DNA from: Rhodococcus aetherivorans
Lineage (GTDB): Bacteria > Actinomycetota > Actinomycetes > Mycobacteriales > Mycobacteriaceae
Assembly: GCF_011058165.1 (NCBI RefSeq)
Contig: NZ_JAALEG010000033.1
Span: 1 to 53,827, forward strand
DNA length: 53,827 bases
Reading direction: 5' to 3'
Every line of letters starts with the position of its first letter. Within the stretch, counting starts at the first letter, position 1. Of this stretch, positions 41,481-50,832 are shown one piece after another. The translations under genes and the position numbers were made by a program. Below the pieces are notes generated by a model. It saw only the letters and a program-made list of their open reading frames with translations, made no database searches and was not told the DNA's origin.

Positions 41481-42257
41481 TCAGGCGTGCTTGAACTCCG
41501 GCGCGCGCTTCTCGACGAACGCGGCCATGCCTTCCTTCTGGTCGGCGGTGGCGAACGTCGAGTGGAACACCCGCCGCTCGAACTTCACGCCCTCGGCGAG
41601 GGTGGTCTCGAAGGACCGGTTGACCGCTTCCTTGGCCATCATCGCGACGGGCAGCGACATCGACGCCACCGTGGTCGCGGCCTCGAGCGCCACGTCGAAC
41701 AGGTCCGCGGCCGGCACGATGCGCGACACCAGGCCCGCGCGCTCGGCCTCCTCGGCGTCCATGTTCCGGCCGGTCAGGCACATGTCCATCGCCTTGGCCT
41801 TGCCCACGGCGCGGGTGAGCCGCTGCGAGCCGCCGATGCCGGGGATGACGCCGAGCTTGATCTCGGGCTGGCCGAACTTGGCGGTGTCCGCGGCGATGAT
41901 GAAGTCGCACAGCATGGCCAGTTCGCAGCCGCCGCCGAGGGCGTACCCGGAGACGGCGGCAATGATCGGCTTGCGGGCCGAGGAGAGCCGATCCCACTGC
42001 GAGAACAGGTCTTCCGCGTACACCTCGGAGAACGTCTTCGGCGCCATCTCCTTGATGTCCGCGCCCGCGGCGAACGCCTTCTCGGAGCCGGTGAGCAGGA
42101 TGGCGCCGATACCGGCATCCGCCTCGAGCTCCTCGACGGCCGCCACCACCTCACGCATCAGTTGGCTGTTGAGGGCGTTGAGCGCCTTGGGCCGGTTCAG
42201 CGTGATGATGCCGACGCGGTCCTTGCGGTCGAGCAGGATCGTCTCGAAGTCCGTCAC
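41481..42257 (-). CDS. Enoyl-CoA hydratase (crotonase family)
   Basis: A 258-aa crotonase hydrating short enoyl-CoA; in this operon the expected substrate is methacrylyl-CoA. The oxyanion segments are [10 protein letters not shown] and [14 protein letters not shown]. Both catalytic Glu are present (GGGCELAM and [16 protein letters not shown]). GTG 42257 overlaps the mmsB stop by four bases (GTGA); upstream starts lie inside mmsB. It is the last gene of the mmsA-led operon. Confidence 0.94.
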   Translation of the reverse strand: MTDFETILLDRKDRVGIITLNRPKALNALNSQLMREVVAAVEELEADAGIGAILLTGSEKAFAAGADIKEMAPKTFSEVYAEDLFSQWDRLSSARKPIIAAVSGYALGGGCELAMLCDFIIAADTAKFGQPEIKLGVIPGIGGSQRLTRAVGKAKAMDMCLTGRNMDAEEAERAGLVSRIVPAADLFDVALEAATTVASMSLPVAMMAKEAVNRSFETTLAEGVKFERRVFHSTFATADQKEGMAAFVEKRAPEFKHA

Positions 42258-43162
42258 TGGGTTTCCTGTTCTGTCGAGCGGTTGCGGATCTCGGTGATGA
42301 TGGCCGAGAAGTCCAGTCCGCCGCCACCCGACTCGTTGAAGCGGTGGTAGATCTCCGCGGCCCGAAGCCCCAGCTCGGCGTCGACGCCGTTGGCGCGCAA
42401 CGCGTTCGCGGCCAGACCGAGGTCCTTGTCCATGAGCGCGGCGGCGAACCCGGGCTGGTAGTCGTTGTTGGCGGGGGTGGTGGGCACCGGCCCGGGCACC
42501 GGGCAGTTGCTGGTCAGCGCCCAGCACTGGCCGGAGGCGTTGGACGCGACGTCGAAGAGGGCCTGGTTGGTCAGTCCGAGCTTCTCGCCGAGCACGAAGG
42601 CCTCGCTGATGGCGATCATCGACACGCCGAGGATCATGTTGTTGCAGATCTTGGCGGCCTGGCCGACGCCGGACCCGCCGCAGTGCACGACCTTGCGACC
42701 CATCACCTCGAGCAGCGGCTTTGCGGCTTCGAAGTCCTCCTCCGACCCGCCGACCATGAAGGCGAGGGTGCCGGCGGCCGCACCGGCCACGCCGCCGGAG
42801 ACGGGCGCGTCGATGGCGCGGTGCCCGGCCTGCACGGCCTTCTCGTGGGCGGCGCGCGCGTCGGCGACGTCGATGGTGGAGCTGTCGACGAACAGCGTGT
42901 TCGGCCGGGCGGCCGGCAGGACCTCGTCGTACAGCTTCAGCACGAGGGCGCCGTTGGGCAGCATCGTGATCACGACGTCGGCGTCGCGGACCGCGTCGGT
43001 CGCGGACTCGGAGATCGTGAGGCCGTCGGCGCGGCCCTGTTCCTGGGCCGCCGGCACCGGGTCGAAACCGGTGACCGGGTAGCCGGCCTTGACGAGGTTC
43101 GCGGCCATCGGCCCGCCCATGTGGCCGAGACCGAGGAAGGCGACGTTCGGCAGTGTGCTCAT
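42254..43162 (-). CDS. mmsB: 3-hydroxyisobutyrate dehydrogenase
   Basis: NAD-dependent enzyme (302 aa) oxidising 3-hydroxyisobutyrate to methylmalonate semialdehyde. The Rossmann motif [17 protein letters not shown] is at the N-terminus, the substrate loop is [16 protein letters not shown], and the catalytic Lys is in [16 protein letters not shown] near residue 173. [19 protein letters not shown] is the family C-terminal motif. The ATG start is one base after the hydrolase gene. Confidence 0.95.
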   Translation of the reverse strand: MSTLPNVAFLGLGHMGGPMAANLVKAGYPVTGFDPVPAAQEQGRADGLTISESATDAVRDADVVITMLPNGALVLKLYDEVLPAARPNTLFVDSSTIDVADARAAHEKAVQAGHRAIDAPVSGGVAGAAAGTLAFMVGGSEEDFEAAKPLLEVMGRKVVHCGGSGVGQAAKICNNMILGVSMIAISEAFVLGEKLGLTNQALFDVASNASGQCWALTSNCPVPGPVPTTPANNDYQPGFAAALMDKDLGLAANALRANGVDAELGLRAAEIYHRFNESGGGGLDFSAIITEIRNRSTEQETQ

Positions 43163-43163
43163 G

Positions 43164-44225
43164 TCAGGCGGTTTCCTTCTCGGGTGCGACGAGCCCGAGT
43201 TCGAGCTCGCCGAGTGGCTGGAAGTACGCGTCGACGTCCGCGTCGGTGACGTCGGCGAGGGTCGCCGGCGACCACGCCGGGTTGCGGTCCTTGTCGACCA
43301 CCTGCGCGCGGATGCCCTCGACGAGGTCGTGCGAGCGCAACGACGCCAGGGACACCCGGTACTCCTCGTTCAGCACCTCTTCGAGGCTGCCGAGTTCGCG
43401 GGCGTGGCGCACCGATCGCAGGGTCACCTTCAGCGCGACGGGCGACTTGCCGAGGATCTGCTCGGCGGCCGCGCGGGCCTCGGGCTCCTCGGCGTCCTGC
43501 AGTCGGGCGACGATCTCCTCGACGGTCGGCGCCGAGTAGGCGGCGTCGATCCAGGAGCGCTGCGCGAGCAGCGGCGACTCCGGGGCCGGCTGGGCGAATT
43601 CGGCGAGCGCCTCGTCGACCGTGCCGGATTCGAGGGCGGCGACGAACTTGTCGAGCGCCTCGGACGGCACGAAGTGGTCGGCGAAACCGAGGGCGATGGC
43701 GTCGCCGGCCGTCATCCGGCCGGTGGTCAGGGCGAGGTGGGTGCCGAGCTCGCCCGGTGCGCGCGAGAGCAGCCAGGTGCCGCCCACGTCGGGGACGAAG
43801 CCGATGCCCACCTCGGGCATCGCGATCGTGGAGCGTTCGGTGACGACGCGGACGTTGCCGTGGGCGGCGATCCCGACGCCGCCGCCCATGACGATGCCGT
43901 CCATGAGCGCCACGTACGGCTTCGGGTAGCGGCCGATGGCGGCGTTGAGGATGTACTCGTCGCGCCAGAAGTCCTGCGAGCCGGTGCCCCCGTCGCGGGC
44001 GTCGTGGTAGATCGAGACGATGTCACCGCCGGCGCACAGGCCGCGCTCCCCCGCCCCGTCCACGACGACCGCACGGACCGAGTCGTCCCCGGCCCACTCG
44101 CCGAGCGCGGCGGCCGTCACCTTCACCATGTCGTAGTTCAGGGCGTTGATGGCCTTGGGCCGGTTCAGGGTGATCCGGCCGATGCCGCCGGAGACCCGGA
44201 CGAGGACGTCTTCCGTCTCGGTCAT
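43164..44225 (-). CDS. 3-hydroxyisobutyryl-CoA hydrolase
   Basis: A 353-aa crotonase-fold hydrolase releasing free 3-hydroxyisobutyrate from its CoA ester. The long C-terminal region and the motifs GLCAGGDIVSIYHDARD, DGIVMGGGVGIAAHGN and MPEVGIGFVPDVGGTWLLSR are of the hydrolase rather than the hydratase type. ATG 44225 overlaps the acyl-CoA dehydrogenase stop as ATGA. Free 3-hydroxyisobutyrate then goes to MmsB, the next gene. Confidence 0.93.
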   Translation of the reverse strand: MTETEDVLVRVSGGIGRITLNRPKAINALNYDMVKVTAAALGEWAGDDSVRAVVVDGAGERGLCAGGDIVSIYHDARDGGTGSQDFWRDEYILNAAIGRYPKPYVALMDGIVMGGGVGIAAHGNVRVVTERSTIAMPEVGIGFVPDVGGTWLLSRAPGELGTHLALTTGRMTAGDAIALGFADHFVPSEALDKFVAALESGTVDEALAEFAQPAPESPLLAQRSWIDAAYSAPTVEEIVARLQDAEEPEARAAAEQILGKSPVALKVTLRSVRHARELGSLEEVLNEEYRVSLASLRSHDLVEGIRAQVVDKDRNPAWSPATLADVTDADVDAYFQPLGELELGLVAPEKETA

Positions 44226-45376
44226 TTTGCTCCGTTCTGCGCCGCGGCCACCACGCTGCGCGCGACGACCACCCGCATGATCTCGTTGGTTCCTTCGAGG
44301 ATCTGATGCACCCGCAGATCCCGCACGATCTTCTCGAGCCCGTACTCGGCAAGATAGCCGTAGCCGCCGTGCAGTTGCAGCGCGTCGTTGGCGGCGTCGA
44401 AGCAGGCATCGGTGGCGAATCGCTTCGCCATGGCGCACAGCTCGACCACGTCGTCGGCATTCCGGTCCAGCGCGTCGGCCGCGCGCCACAGCAGGGTGCG
44501 GGAGGCCTCGATGCCGGTGCGCATGTCGGCGAGCCGGAACTGCAGGGCCTGCGAGTCGAGCAGCCGCTCGCCGAACGCCTTGCGTTCGGCGAGGTAGCCG
44601 ACGGTCTTGTCGAGCGCGGCCTGAGCGCCGCCGACCGAGCACGCGGCGATGTTGAGCCGGCCTCCGTTGAGCCCGTGCATGGCGATGCGGAAACCGCTGC
44701 CCTCCTCGCCGAGCAGGTTCTCGGCGGGCACCCGGGCACCGTCGAAGATCACCTGCCGGGTGGGCTGGGCGTTCCAGCCCATCTTCTTCTCGTTGGCGCC
44801 GAAGGACAGCCCGGGGGTGTCCTTCGGGACGATGATCGCGGAGATGCCGCGCGGGCCGGGCTCGCCGGTGCGGGCCATCACCACGTACACGTCCGACGTG
44901 CCCGCGCCGGAGATGAACTGCTTGGCGCCGGTGAGGACGTACTCGTCGCCGTCGCGGACGGCCCTGGTGCTCAGGGCCGCCGCGTCGGAGCCGGCGCCGG
45001 GCTCGGTCAGGCAGTAACTCGCGAGCTGGTCCATCGAGCAGAGCCCGGGGACCCAACGGCGGCGCTGCTCGTCGTTGCCGAACCGGTCGATCATCCACGT
45101 GACCATGTTGTGGATGGAGATGTAGGCGGCGATGGACGGGCAGCCCTTGGCGAGTTCCTCGAAGATCCGGACGGAGTCGAGGCGACGCAGGCCCGACCCG
45201 CCGACGTCCTCGCGGACGTAGATGCCGCCCATCCCGAGGGCCGCGGCCTTGCGCAGGACGTCGACCGGGAAGTGCTTGGTCTGGTCCCATTCGACCGCGT
45301 TCGGGGCGAGGAACTCGGCGGCGAAGTCGCGGGCGGTGTCGCGGATCGCCCGGTCGTCGTCGGTGAGGGTGAACAT
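44222..45376 (-). CDS. Acyl-CoA dehydrogenase (isobutyryl-CoA type)
   Basis: FAD-dependent dehydrogenase (384 aa); context points to isobutyryl-CoA to methacrylyl-CoA. Family signatures are SYCLTEPGAGSDAAALSTRA, KQFISGAGTSDVYVVMART and ALQLHGGYGYLAEYGLEKIVRD. The catalytic Glu is in QILEGTNEIMR near the C-terminus. ATG 45376. It lies 12 bp behind mmsA and is coupled to the hydrolase gene. Confidence 0.94.
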   Translation of the reverse strand: MFTLTDDDRAIRDTARDFAAEFLAPNAVEWDQTKHFPVDVLRKAAALGMGGIYVREDVGGSGLRRLDSVRIFEELAKGCPSIAAYISIHNMVTWMIDRFGNDEQRRRWVPGLCSMDQLASYCLTEPGAGSDAAALSTRAVRDGDEYVLTGAKQFISGAGTSDVYVVMARTGEPGPRGISAIIVPKDTPGLSFGANEKKMGWNAQPTRQVIFDGARVPAENLLGEEGSGFRIAMHGLNGGRLNIAACSVGGAQAALDKTVGYLAERKAFGERLLDSQALQFRLADMRTGIEASRTLLWRAADALDRNADDVVELCAMAKRFATDACFDAANDALQLHGGYGYLAEYGLEKIVRDLRVHQILEGTNEIMRVVVARSVVAAAQNGAK

Positions 45377-45388
45377 CGGTATCTCGTC

Positions 45389-46894
45389 CTAGTCCATCGT
45401 CGGGATGACGAAGTGGTCGGCGTTCTCCTTCAGGCCGGAGAACCAGCGCTGCGTGACGGTCTTGGTCTTGGTGTAGAAGCGGATCGAGTCCGGGCCGTGC
45501 TGGTTGAGATCGCCGAAGCCGGACCGCTTCCAGCCGCCGAAGGTGTGGTACGCGATCGGCACCGGGATCGGCACGTTCACGCCGACCATGCCGACGTTGA
45601 CGCGGTTGGTGAAGTCGCGGGCGGTGTCGCCGTCGCGGGTGAAGATGGCCACGCCGTTGCCGTACTCGTGCTCCGAGGGCAGCCGCAGGGCCTCCTCGTA
45701 GTCGTGCGCGCGGACGACGATCACGACGGGACCGAAGATCTCCTCGCGGTAGATCTTCATCTCCGCGGTGACGTTGTCGAACAGGGTGGCGCCGGAGAAG
45801 AAGCCGTTCTCGTGGCCCTCGAGCACGAAGTCGCGCCCGTCGACGACGAGCTCTGCGCCCTCGTCGATGCCGGACTGGATGTAGTCGTGCACCCGCTGGC
45901 GAGCCTCGGCGGTGACGAGCGGGCCGAAGTCGGCGTTCGGGTCGTCGCTGCGGCCGACCTTCAGCTCGGCGACGCGTTCCTTCAGCTTGGCGACGAGAGC
46001 CTCGGCGGCCTCCTCGCCGACGGGCACCGCGACGGAGATGGCCATGCAGCGCTCACCGGCGGAGCCGTAGCCGGCGCCGACGAGGGCGTCGGCCACCTGG
46101 TCCATGTCGGCGTCGGGCATGACGATCGCGTGGTTCTTGGCGCCGCCGAAGCACTGGGCGCGCTTGCCGTGGGCGGCGGCGGTCTCGTAGATGTACTGGG
46201 CGATCGGCGTGGAGCCGACGAAGCCGACGGCCTTGACGCGCTCGTCGGTCAGCAGCACGTCGACGACGGTCTTGTCGCCGTTGACGACGTTGAACACGCC
46301 GGCGGGCAGCCCGGCCTCGATGAACAGCTCCGCCAGGCGCAGCGGCACCGACGGGTCGCGCTCGGAAGGCTTGAGCACGAACGCGTTTCCGCACGCGATG
46401 GCCGGTCCGGCCTTCCACAGCGGGATCATCGCGGGGAAGTTGAACGGGGTGATGCCGGCGACGACGCCGAGCGGCTGGCGCATCGAGTAGACGTCGATGC
46501 CGGTGCCGGCGGAGTCGGTGAACTCGCCCTTGAGCAGGTGCGGGATGCCGGTGGCGAACTCGATCACCTCGAGGCCGCGCTGGATGTCGCCCTTGGCGTC
46601 GGCGACGGTCTTGCCGTGCTCGGAGGACAGCAGCCGCGCGAGGTTGTCCATGTCGTCCTGCACGAGCTGCAGGAACTTCATCAGCACGCGGGCGCGCTTC
46701 TGCGGGTTGAACGCGGCCCATTCCTTCTGAGCCTCGACGGCGTTCGCGATGGCGGCCTCTGCCTCGGCGACGTCGGCGAGCGGAACCCGGGCCTGCACCT
46801 CGCCGGTGTTGGGGTCGAAGACGTCGGCGAACCGGTCGGAGGCACCGGGGATGTGCTTGCCCCCGACGAAGTGGGTGAGTTCTCGAACGCTCAT
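45389..46894 (-). CDS. mmsA: Methylmalonate-semialdehyde dehydrogenase (acylating)
   Basis: CoA-dependent aldehyde dehydrogenase (501 aa) turning methylmalonate semialdehyde into propionyl-CoA and CO2. The segment GVVAGITPFNFPAMIPLWK, the NAD motif VGFVGSTPIAQYIYE and the catalytic Cys in GSAGERCMAISVAVPVG are all present; YHTFGGWKRSGFGDLNQHG marks the C-terminus. It is first in a five-gene operon that covers valine breakdown from isobutyryl-CoA. Confidence 0.96.
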   Translation of the reverse strand: MSVRELTHFVGGKHIPGASDRFADVFDPNTGEVQARVPLADVAEAEAAIANAVEAQKEWAAFNPQKRARVLMKFLQLVQDDMDNLARLLSSEHGKTVADAKGDIQRGLEVIEFATGIPHLLKGEFTDSAGTGIDVYSMRQPLGVVAGITPFNFPAMIPLWKAGPAIACGNAFVLKPSERDPSVPLRLAELFIEAGLPAGVFNVVNGDKTVVDVLLTDERVKAVGFVGSTPIAQYIYETAAAHGKRAQCFGGAKNHAIVMPDADMDQVADALVGAGYGSAGERCMAISVAVPVGEEAAEALVAKLKERVAELKVGRSDDPNADFGPLVTAEARQRVHDYIQSGIDEGAELVVDGRDFVLEGHENGFFSGATLFDNVTAEMKIYREEIFGPVVIVVRAHDYEEALRLPSEHEYGNGVAIFTRDGDTARDFTNRVNVGMVGVNVPIPVPIAYHTFGGWKRSGFGDLNQHGPDSIRFYTKTKTVTQRWFSGLKENADHFVIPTMD

Positions 46895-46982
46895 GTCCGG
46901 ATCCGTCCTAACTGGTCGAATTCTCGTGTTTCGGTGGGATGATCGGGGGCAGCGGACGACACCCCCGGCAATGTGTGCTCAT

Positions 46983-47010
46983 CCTATAGTTGGAAGTCCA
47001 CGTATGTCCA
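46983..47010 (-). promoter_or_regulatory. Candidate promoter of the mmsA operon
   Basis: On the minus strand: -35 TGGACA (47010-47005), 16-nt spacer, -10 TATAGG (46988-46983), 88 bases before the mmsA start. Both hexamers are good matches in an otherwise GC-rich gap. A regulator site was not recognised. Confidence 0.5.
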
Positions 47011-47025
47011 TAGGCGGCTGCGCCG

Positions 47026-47071
47026 CCGGTGCGTCCTTCGGGTCGCTCCAGCCGCCCAAAGGACGCACCGG
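47026..47071 (-). terminator. Hairpin behind the SWIM-domain gene
   Basis: CCGGTGCGTCCTT (47026-47038) and AAGGACGCACCGG (47059-47071) form a perfect 13-bp stem with a 20-nt loop, starting 12 bases after the SWIM-gene stop. No T-run follows, and a second small hairpin (GGCG/CGCC near 47012-47026) adjoins it. It could be a terminator or a dispersed REP-like element. Confidence 0.55.
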
Positions 47072-47083
47072 CCGAGGAGCGGC

Positions 47084-47842
47084 CTATCGCAGCCGCCGGT
47101 ACATCTCTTCCAGGTCGGCGGCACCGCGGATGACCACCGACTCGTCGGTGCCGCCGGCCCGCAGGACCCGCCGCAACAGCATCGGATCGAGATCGTCCAG
47201 CGCGGGCCGGTACGGCTCGGCCGGCAGATCCGGCAACCGGATCGCGTCCCCGTAGAAGTCCTCGTCGTCGGTCTCGGCGGCGTCCACCCCGCCGATCAAT
47301 GCGTTCAGGTCGACCCCGCGCAGGGTGAGCACCGCCAGCGGCTGCTCGTCGACGTGCTCGGCCAGCAGGTACCCGACCGCCGCCGCGTGTTTGCACGGCC
47401 ACCCGTCGTCCGGGCACGTGCAGTCGAAGTCCAGTTCACCGGCGCGCCGCGGCAGCAGCAGCGGACCCAGTTCCTCCGGCAGCGCACCACCCGCGAGCCG
47501 GACCAGCATGCCCGGAGCCGACCGCACCCGGTCGATCAGCTCCGCGACCGCCTCCTCGTCGAGCGTGCGGATCGAGACCGTCGAGGTGAACGGGCGCAGC
47601 TGACTGCCCTGCACCTCCCCCACCGCCACGCCGGGCTCGAGCCGCATCGAGACCACCTGTCCCGACCGGGCGTAGGTCCGGCCACGCGCCAGCCGGCCCT
47701 TGTCGGCGACCTGCTCCATCGCCGAGACCAGCTCCTTCGACCACCAGGTGCGTCCGATCGACCCGCGCTTCGTCCGCGCCTCGATGCCGCCGACGACCCG
47801 CCGGCGCTTGCCGTAACGGTCGAACCCGCCGGCCGGGCTCAC
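47084..47842 (-). CDS. SWIM zinc-finger protein
   Basis: A 252-aa protein with a SWIM zinc finger in FDCTCPDDGWPCKHAAAVGYLLAEH (quoted in part: CTCPDDGWPCKHAAAV, i.e. CxC...CxH). Around it are RTWWSKELVSAMEQ, RGRTYARSGQVVSMRLEPG and a C-terminal helical tail. SWIM proteins of this type sit next to SNF2 helicases in actinobacteria and probably act with them on DNA. GTG 47842 overlaps the helicase stop by four bases, supporting a joint role. Confidence 0.9.
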   Translation of the reverse strand: MSPAGGFDRYGKRRRVVGGIEARTKRGSIGRTWWSKELVSAMEQVADKGRLARGRTYARSGQVVSMRLEPGVAVGEVQGSQLRPFTSTVSIRTLDEEAVAELIDRVRSAPGMLVRLAGGALPEELGPLLLPRRAGELDFDCTCPDDGWPCKHAAAVGYLLAEHVDEQPLAVLTLRGVDLNALIGGVDAAETDDEDFYGDAIRLPDLPAEPYRPALDDLDPMLLRRVLRAGGTDESVVIRGAADLEEMYRRLR

Positions 47843-50643
47843 TCGCCCACCGCCTCGTCGCCCAGGGACAGCAGCGAGTGCAGCTGCTCGGTGGACAGCT
47901 CGGTGATCCAGTTCTCGCCCGCTCCCACCGCAAGCTCCGCCAATTCCTGTTTCCCCGCGATCATTTCGTCGATCCGTTCCTCCAGCGTGCCGACGCACAC
48001 GAGCTTGCGGACCTGCACGTCGCGGCGCTGGCCGATGCGGAACGCCCGGTCGGTGGCCTGGTTCTCCACCGCCGGATTCCACCAACGATCCAGGTGCACC
48101 ACGTGATTCGCGGCCGTCAGGTTCAGGCCCGTGCCGCCGGCCTTGAGCGAGAGCAGCATCATCGGCGGGCCACCGTCGCCCTGGAACGCGGCGACCATCG
48201 CGTCGCGCCGGCCCTTGGACACCCCGCCGTGCAGAAACGGCACCGTGGTGTCGAACCGCTCGGCGAGATACGGGGCGATCAGCTCACCGAACTCCCGGAA
48301 CTGGGTGAACAGCAGCGCCTTCTCGCCGTCGGCGAGGATCGACTCGACAATGTCCTCCACCAGCCCGAGCTTGCCCGAACGGTGCCGGCCCCGCCGCAGC
48401 ACCCCGGAGCCGTCGCCCAGGTAGTGCGCGGGGTGATTGCACACCTGCTTGAGCCGGGTCAGCGCGGCGAGCACCGCGCCCTTGCGGGCCATGCCCTCCT
48501 TGTCCCGGATCTGCCGCATCATCTCGTCGACCACCGCCCGGTACAGCGCCGCCTGCTCGGCGGTCAGGTTGGCCCGCACCGTCTGCTCGAACTTCTCCGG
48601 CAGGTCCGAGATCACCGACGGATCGGTCTTGACGCGGCGAAGCACGAACGGCGACGTCAACGCCCGCAGCCGCGCGGCGGCGGCCGCGTCGCGCTCCCGC
48701 TCGATCGGGACGGCGAACCGGGCCCGGAACGTCGACGGCGAACCCAGCAGGCGGGGATTGGCGAAGTCGAGGATCGATCGCAGTTCCTCGAGCCGGTTCT
48801 CCACGGGGGTGCCGGTGAGCGCGACGCGGTGCCGCGCGGGGATCGCCCGCGTCGCGCGGGACTGCGCGGTCGCGGCGTTCTTCACGTGCTGGGCCTCGTC
48901 GAGCACCACCCGGCCCCAGCGCAGCGACCTCAACGGCGCCACGTCACGCGCGACGAGCGCGTACGTCGTGATCACCAGGTCGCTGTCGGCGACCGCCGCG
49001 GCCAGCGCGGCGTCGCGCAACCGCGCCGGGCCGTGGTGGACGTGCACGCGCAGGCCCGGGACGAACCGCTGGGCCTCGCGCTGCCAGTTGCCCACCACCG
49101 ACATCGGGCACACCAGCAACGTCGGGGGCACGTCGTCGCCGCCCGCCCGTTCGTGGGCGAGCAGCGCGAGCACCTGCACGGTCTTGCCGAGGCCCATGTC
49201 GTCGGCCAGCACCGCGCCCAGCCCGAGGCCGCTCATGAACGCCAGCCACTCCAGGCCGCGCTGCTGGTACGGACGCAAGGTCGCGTGCAGGCCGGGTGGG
49301 GGCGACACCGGTTCGGGCCGGACCTGCCCGTCGAGCAGGGTCGCCACCCAGCCGGTCGCGGCGACGTCGGTGACCTCCACCGGGGGCGGCTCGTCGCCGG
49401 TGAACCTGCCGAACAACGTCGCCAGCGTCGCGTCCGTCGCGCCCTGGCCGGCGACGTAGCGGGCGGCCCGCGCGAGCGCGATCGGATCCGCCTGCACCCA
49501 CTTGCCGCGCAGCTTGACCAGGTCGCTGTTGGCCGCGATCAGCCGTTCCATCTCGGCGGGGGTGAGCAGCATGTCGCCCACGGCAAGCTGCCACTCGAAC
49601 GAGACGAGCGCGTTCATGCCGACGGTGTCGTCCTCGGCGGCGACGGGTGCGACCGGCGAGGACACCTGCAGCCGCAGCGACGGCTCGAGCCGCGCCCACG
49701 CGCGCGGCAGCAGCAACGCGACGCCGGCCTCACCCAGCGCACGGCCACCGTGCTCCACGAGGTCGGTCACGACCCCCGTCGGCAGCAGCAGGTCCAGGCT
49801 GTCCGGGTCGCGCGGCACGTCCTGCAGCCGCGGATACGCCTTCAGGGCGGCGCCGAGCTTGCGGATCCCGATCTGCAGCAGCTGCGCGTCGGAGCCGTCC
49901 ACCGGCACCGGCACCGGCGCCTGCCCCTCCGACCGCAGGCACACCTCGAGCCGCCACAGCGTGTCGGCGCCGATGCCGTCCTCCTCGTCGTCCGGTTCGA
50001 CGAGCCGCAGCACCAGGTCGGGCTCGTTTCCGGCGAGCGAGGCCCGCCATTCGTCCAGCGCCTCGGCCATGCGCTGGGAGCCGCTGTGGTGCGGCTGCCC
50101 CTCGGCCAGGGCGGCGATCAGCGGATGCAGCGAGGTACCCACGTTGCCGATCAACGCCCGGGTGATCGGATCGGTGAGCTCGGTGGCGAGGTCGTCGAGG
50201 AGCGCCGCGGGCCGGCCGGCCTGCCGCTGCACCGGCGGCATCGCGGCGGACAGCTCGGCCGTCCAGGCCCGGATCCGGTCGCCGCCGAGCAGGCGCCACC
50301 GGGCCCACCACTGCCCGTCGGCGCGGTGCAGTTCCGGGGCCACCCGCCCGGCCTGCGCCCAGCGCTCGATGCCGCGGGCGACGTGGGCGAGGTAGCGCAG
50401 GTCCCCGGCCACCCCCTCGGCGTGCCGCGGCAGCGCCAGCAGCAGCTCCGCGGCGTCGGGCGGCGCGACCGCCACCGCGGGGATCCGCCGCGGAGCGTCG
50501 TCGCCGGGCAGACGCAGCTCGACGCGGTGCCGGAACGGCCGGTCGATCCATCGTCGCAGTACAGCGGGTGTGTCGTCGGGCGGGTCGTCGCCGTCGCGCC
50601 ACAGCATCAGGCCCGCTCCCGGTGACCACAGCCCGTGCAGCAT
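47839..50643 (-). CDS. SNF2-family DEAD/DEAH-box helicase
   Basis: A 934-aa SNF2-type ATPase (M. tuberculosis HelZ/Rv2101 type). The N-terminal half (to about residue 470) is a family-specific region; the motor follows with LRPYQQRGLEWLAFM, ADDMGLGKTVQVLALL (Walker A), RVVLDEAQHVKN, TGTPVENRLEELRSIL, LLFTQFREF, and motif VI NQATDRAFRIGQRRDVQV. The start MLHGLWSPGAGLML (ATG 50643) is conserved; ATG 50652 and GTG 50649 are in-frame alternatives. The open frame runs on upstream only as an accident of GC content. Coupled to the SWIM gene. Confidence 0.93.
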   Translation of the reverse strand: MLHGLWSPGAGLMLWRDGDDPPDDTPAVLRRWIDRPFRHRVELRLPGDDAPRRIPAVAVAPPDAAELLLALPRHAEGVAGDLRYLAHVARGIERWAQAGRVAPELHRADGQWWARWRLLGGDRIRAWTAELSAAMPPVQRQAGRPAALLDDLATELTDPITRALIGNVGTSLHPLIAALAEGQPHHSGSQRMAEALDEWRASLAGNEPDLVLRLVEPDDEEDGIGADTLWRLEVCLRSEGQAPVPVPVDGSDAQLLQIGIRKLGAALKAYPRLQDVPRDPDSLDLLLPTGVVTDLVEHGGRALGEAGVALLLPRAWARLEPSLRLQVSSPVAPVAAEDDTVGMNALVSFEWQLAVGDMLLTPAEMERLIAANSDLVKLRGKWVQADPIALARAARYVAGQGATDATLATLFGRFTGDEPPPVEVTDVAATGWVATLLDGQVRPEPVSPPPGLHATLRPYQQRGLEWLAFMSGLGLGAVLADDMGLGKTVQVLALLAHERAGGDDVPPTLLVCPMSVVGNWQREAQRFVPGLRVHVHHGPARLRDAALAAAVADSDLVITTYALVARDVAPLRSLRWGRVVLDEAQHVKNAATAQSRATRAIPARHRVALTGTPVENRLEELRSILDFANPRLLGSPSTFRARFAVPIERERDAAAAARLRALTSPFVLRRVKTDPSVISDLPEKFEQTVRANLTAEQAALYRAVVDEMMRQIRDKEGMARKGAVLAALTRLKQVCNHPAHYLGDGSGVLRRGRHRSGKLGLVEDIVESILADGEKALLFTQFREFGELIAPYLAERFDTTVPFLHGGVSKGRRDAMVAAFQGDGGPPMMLLSLKAGGTGLNLTAANHVVHLDRWWNPAVENQATDRAFRIGQRRDVQVRKLVCVGTLEERIDEMIAGKQELAELAVGAGENWITELSTEQLHSLLSLGDEAVGE

Positions 50644-50832
50644 GCCCACCATGGTGCCAGCCGCGACCGACACCGTCGTGACGGGCTGGGGCGCACGCCC
50701 GCCGTCGTGGCGGGTGGGCCCGCGCGGGACGGTCGTGCCGAGCGTGCGCCGAGCGCCGGTGACGATCGGCCCTGGATCGGGCTCGCTCCCCGGAGGACAC
50801 TGGGCTGCAGGTGCACCCACCAGGAGACTGCG

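Noticed and set aside
46899-46911. A third KstR-type box before mmsA (CCTAACTGGTCGA)
   Set aside because: It breaks the consensus at both the first T and in GTT, so I do not count it with the two perfect sites.
47878-50625. A 915-codon plus-strand frame
   Set aside because: It is antisense to the SNF2 helicase, whose motifs are complete; composition is typical of a shadow frame.
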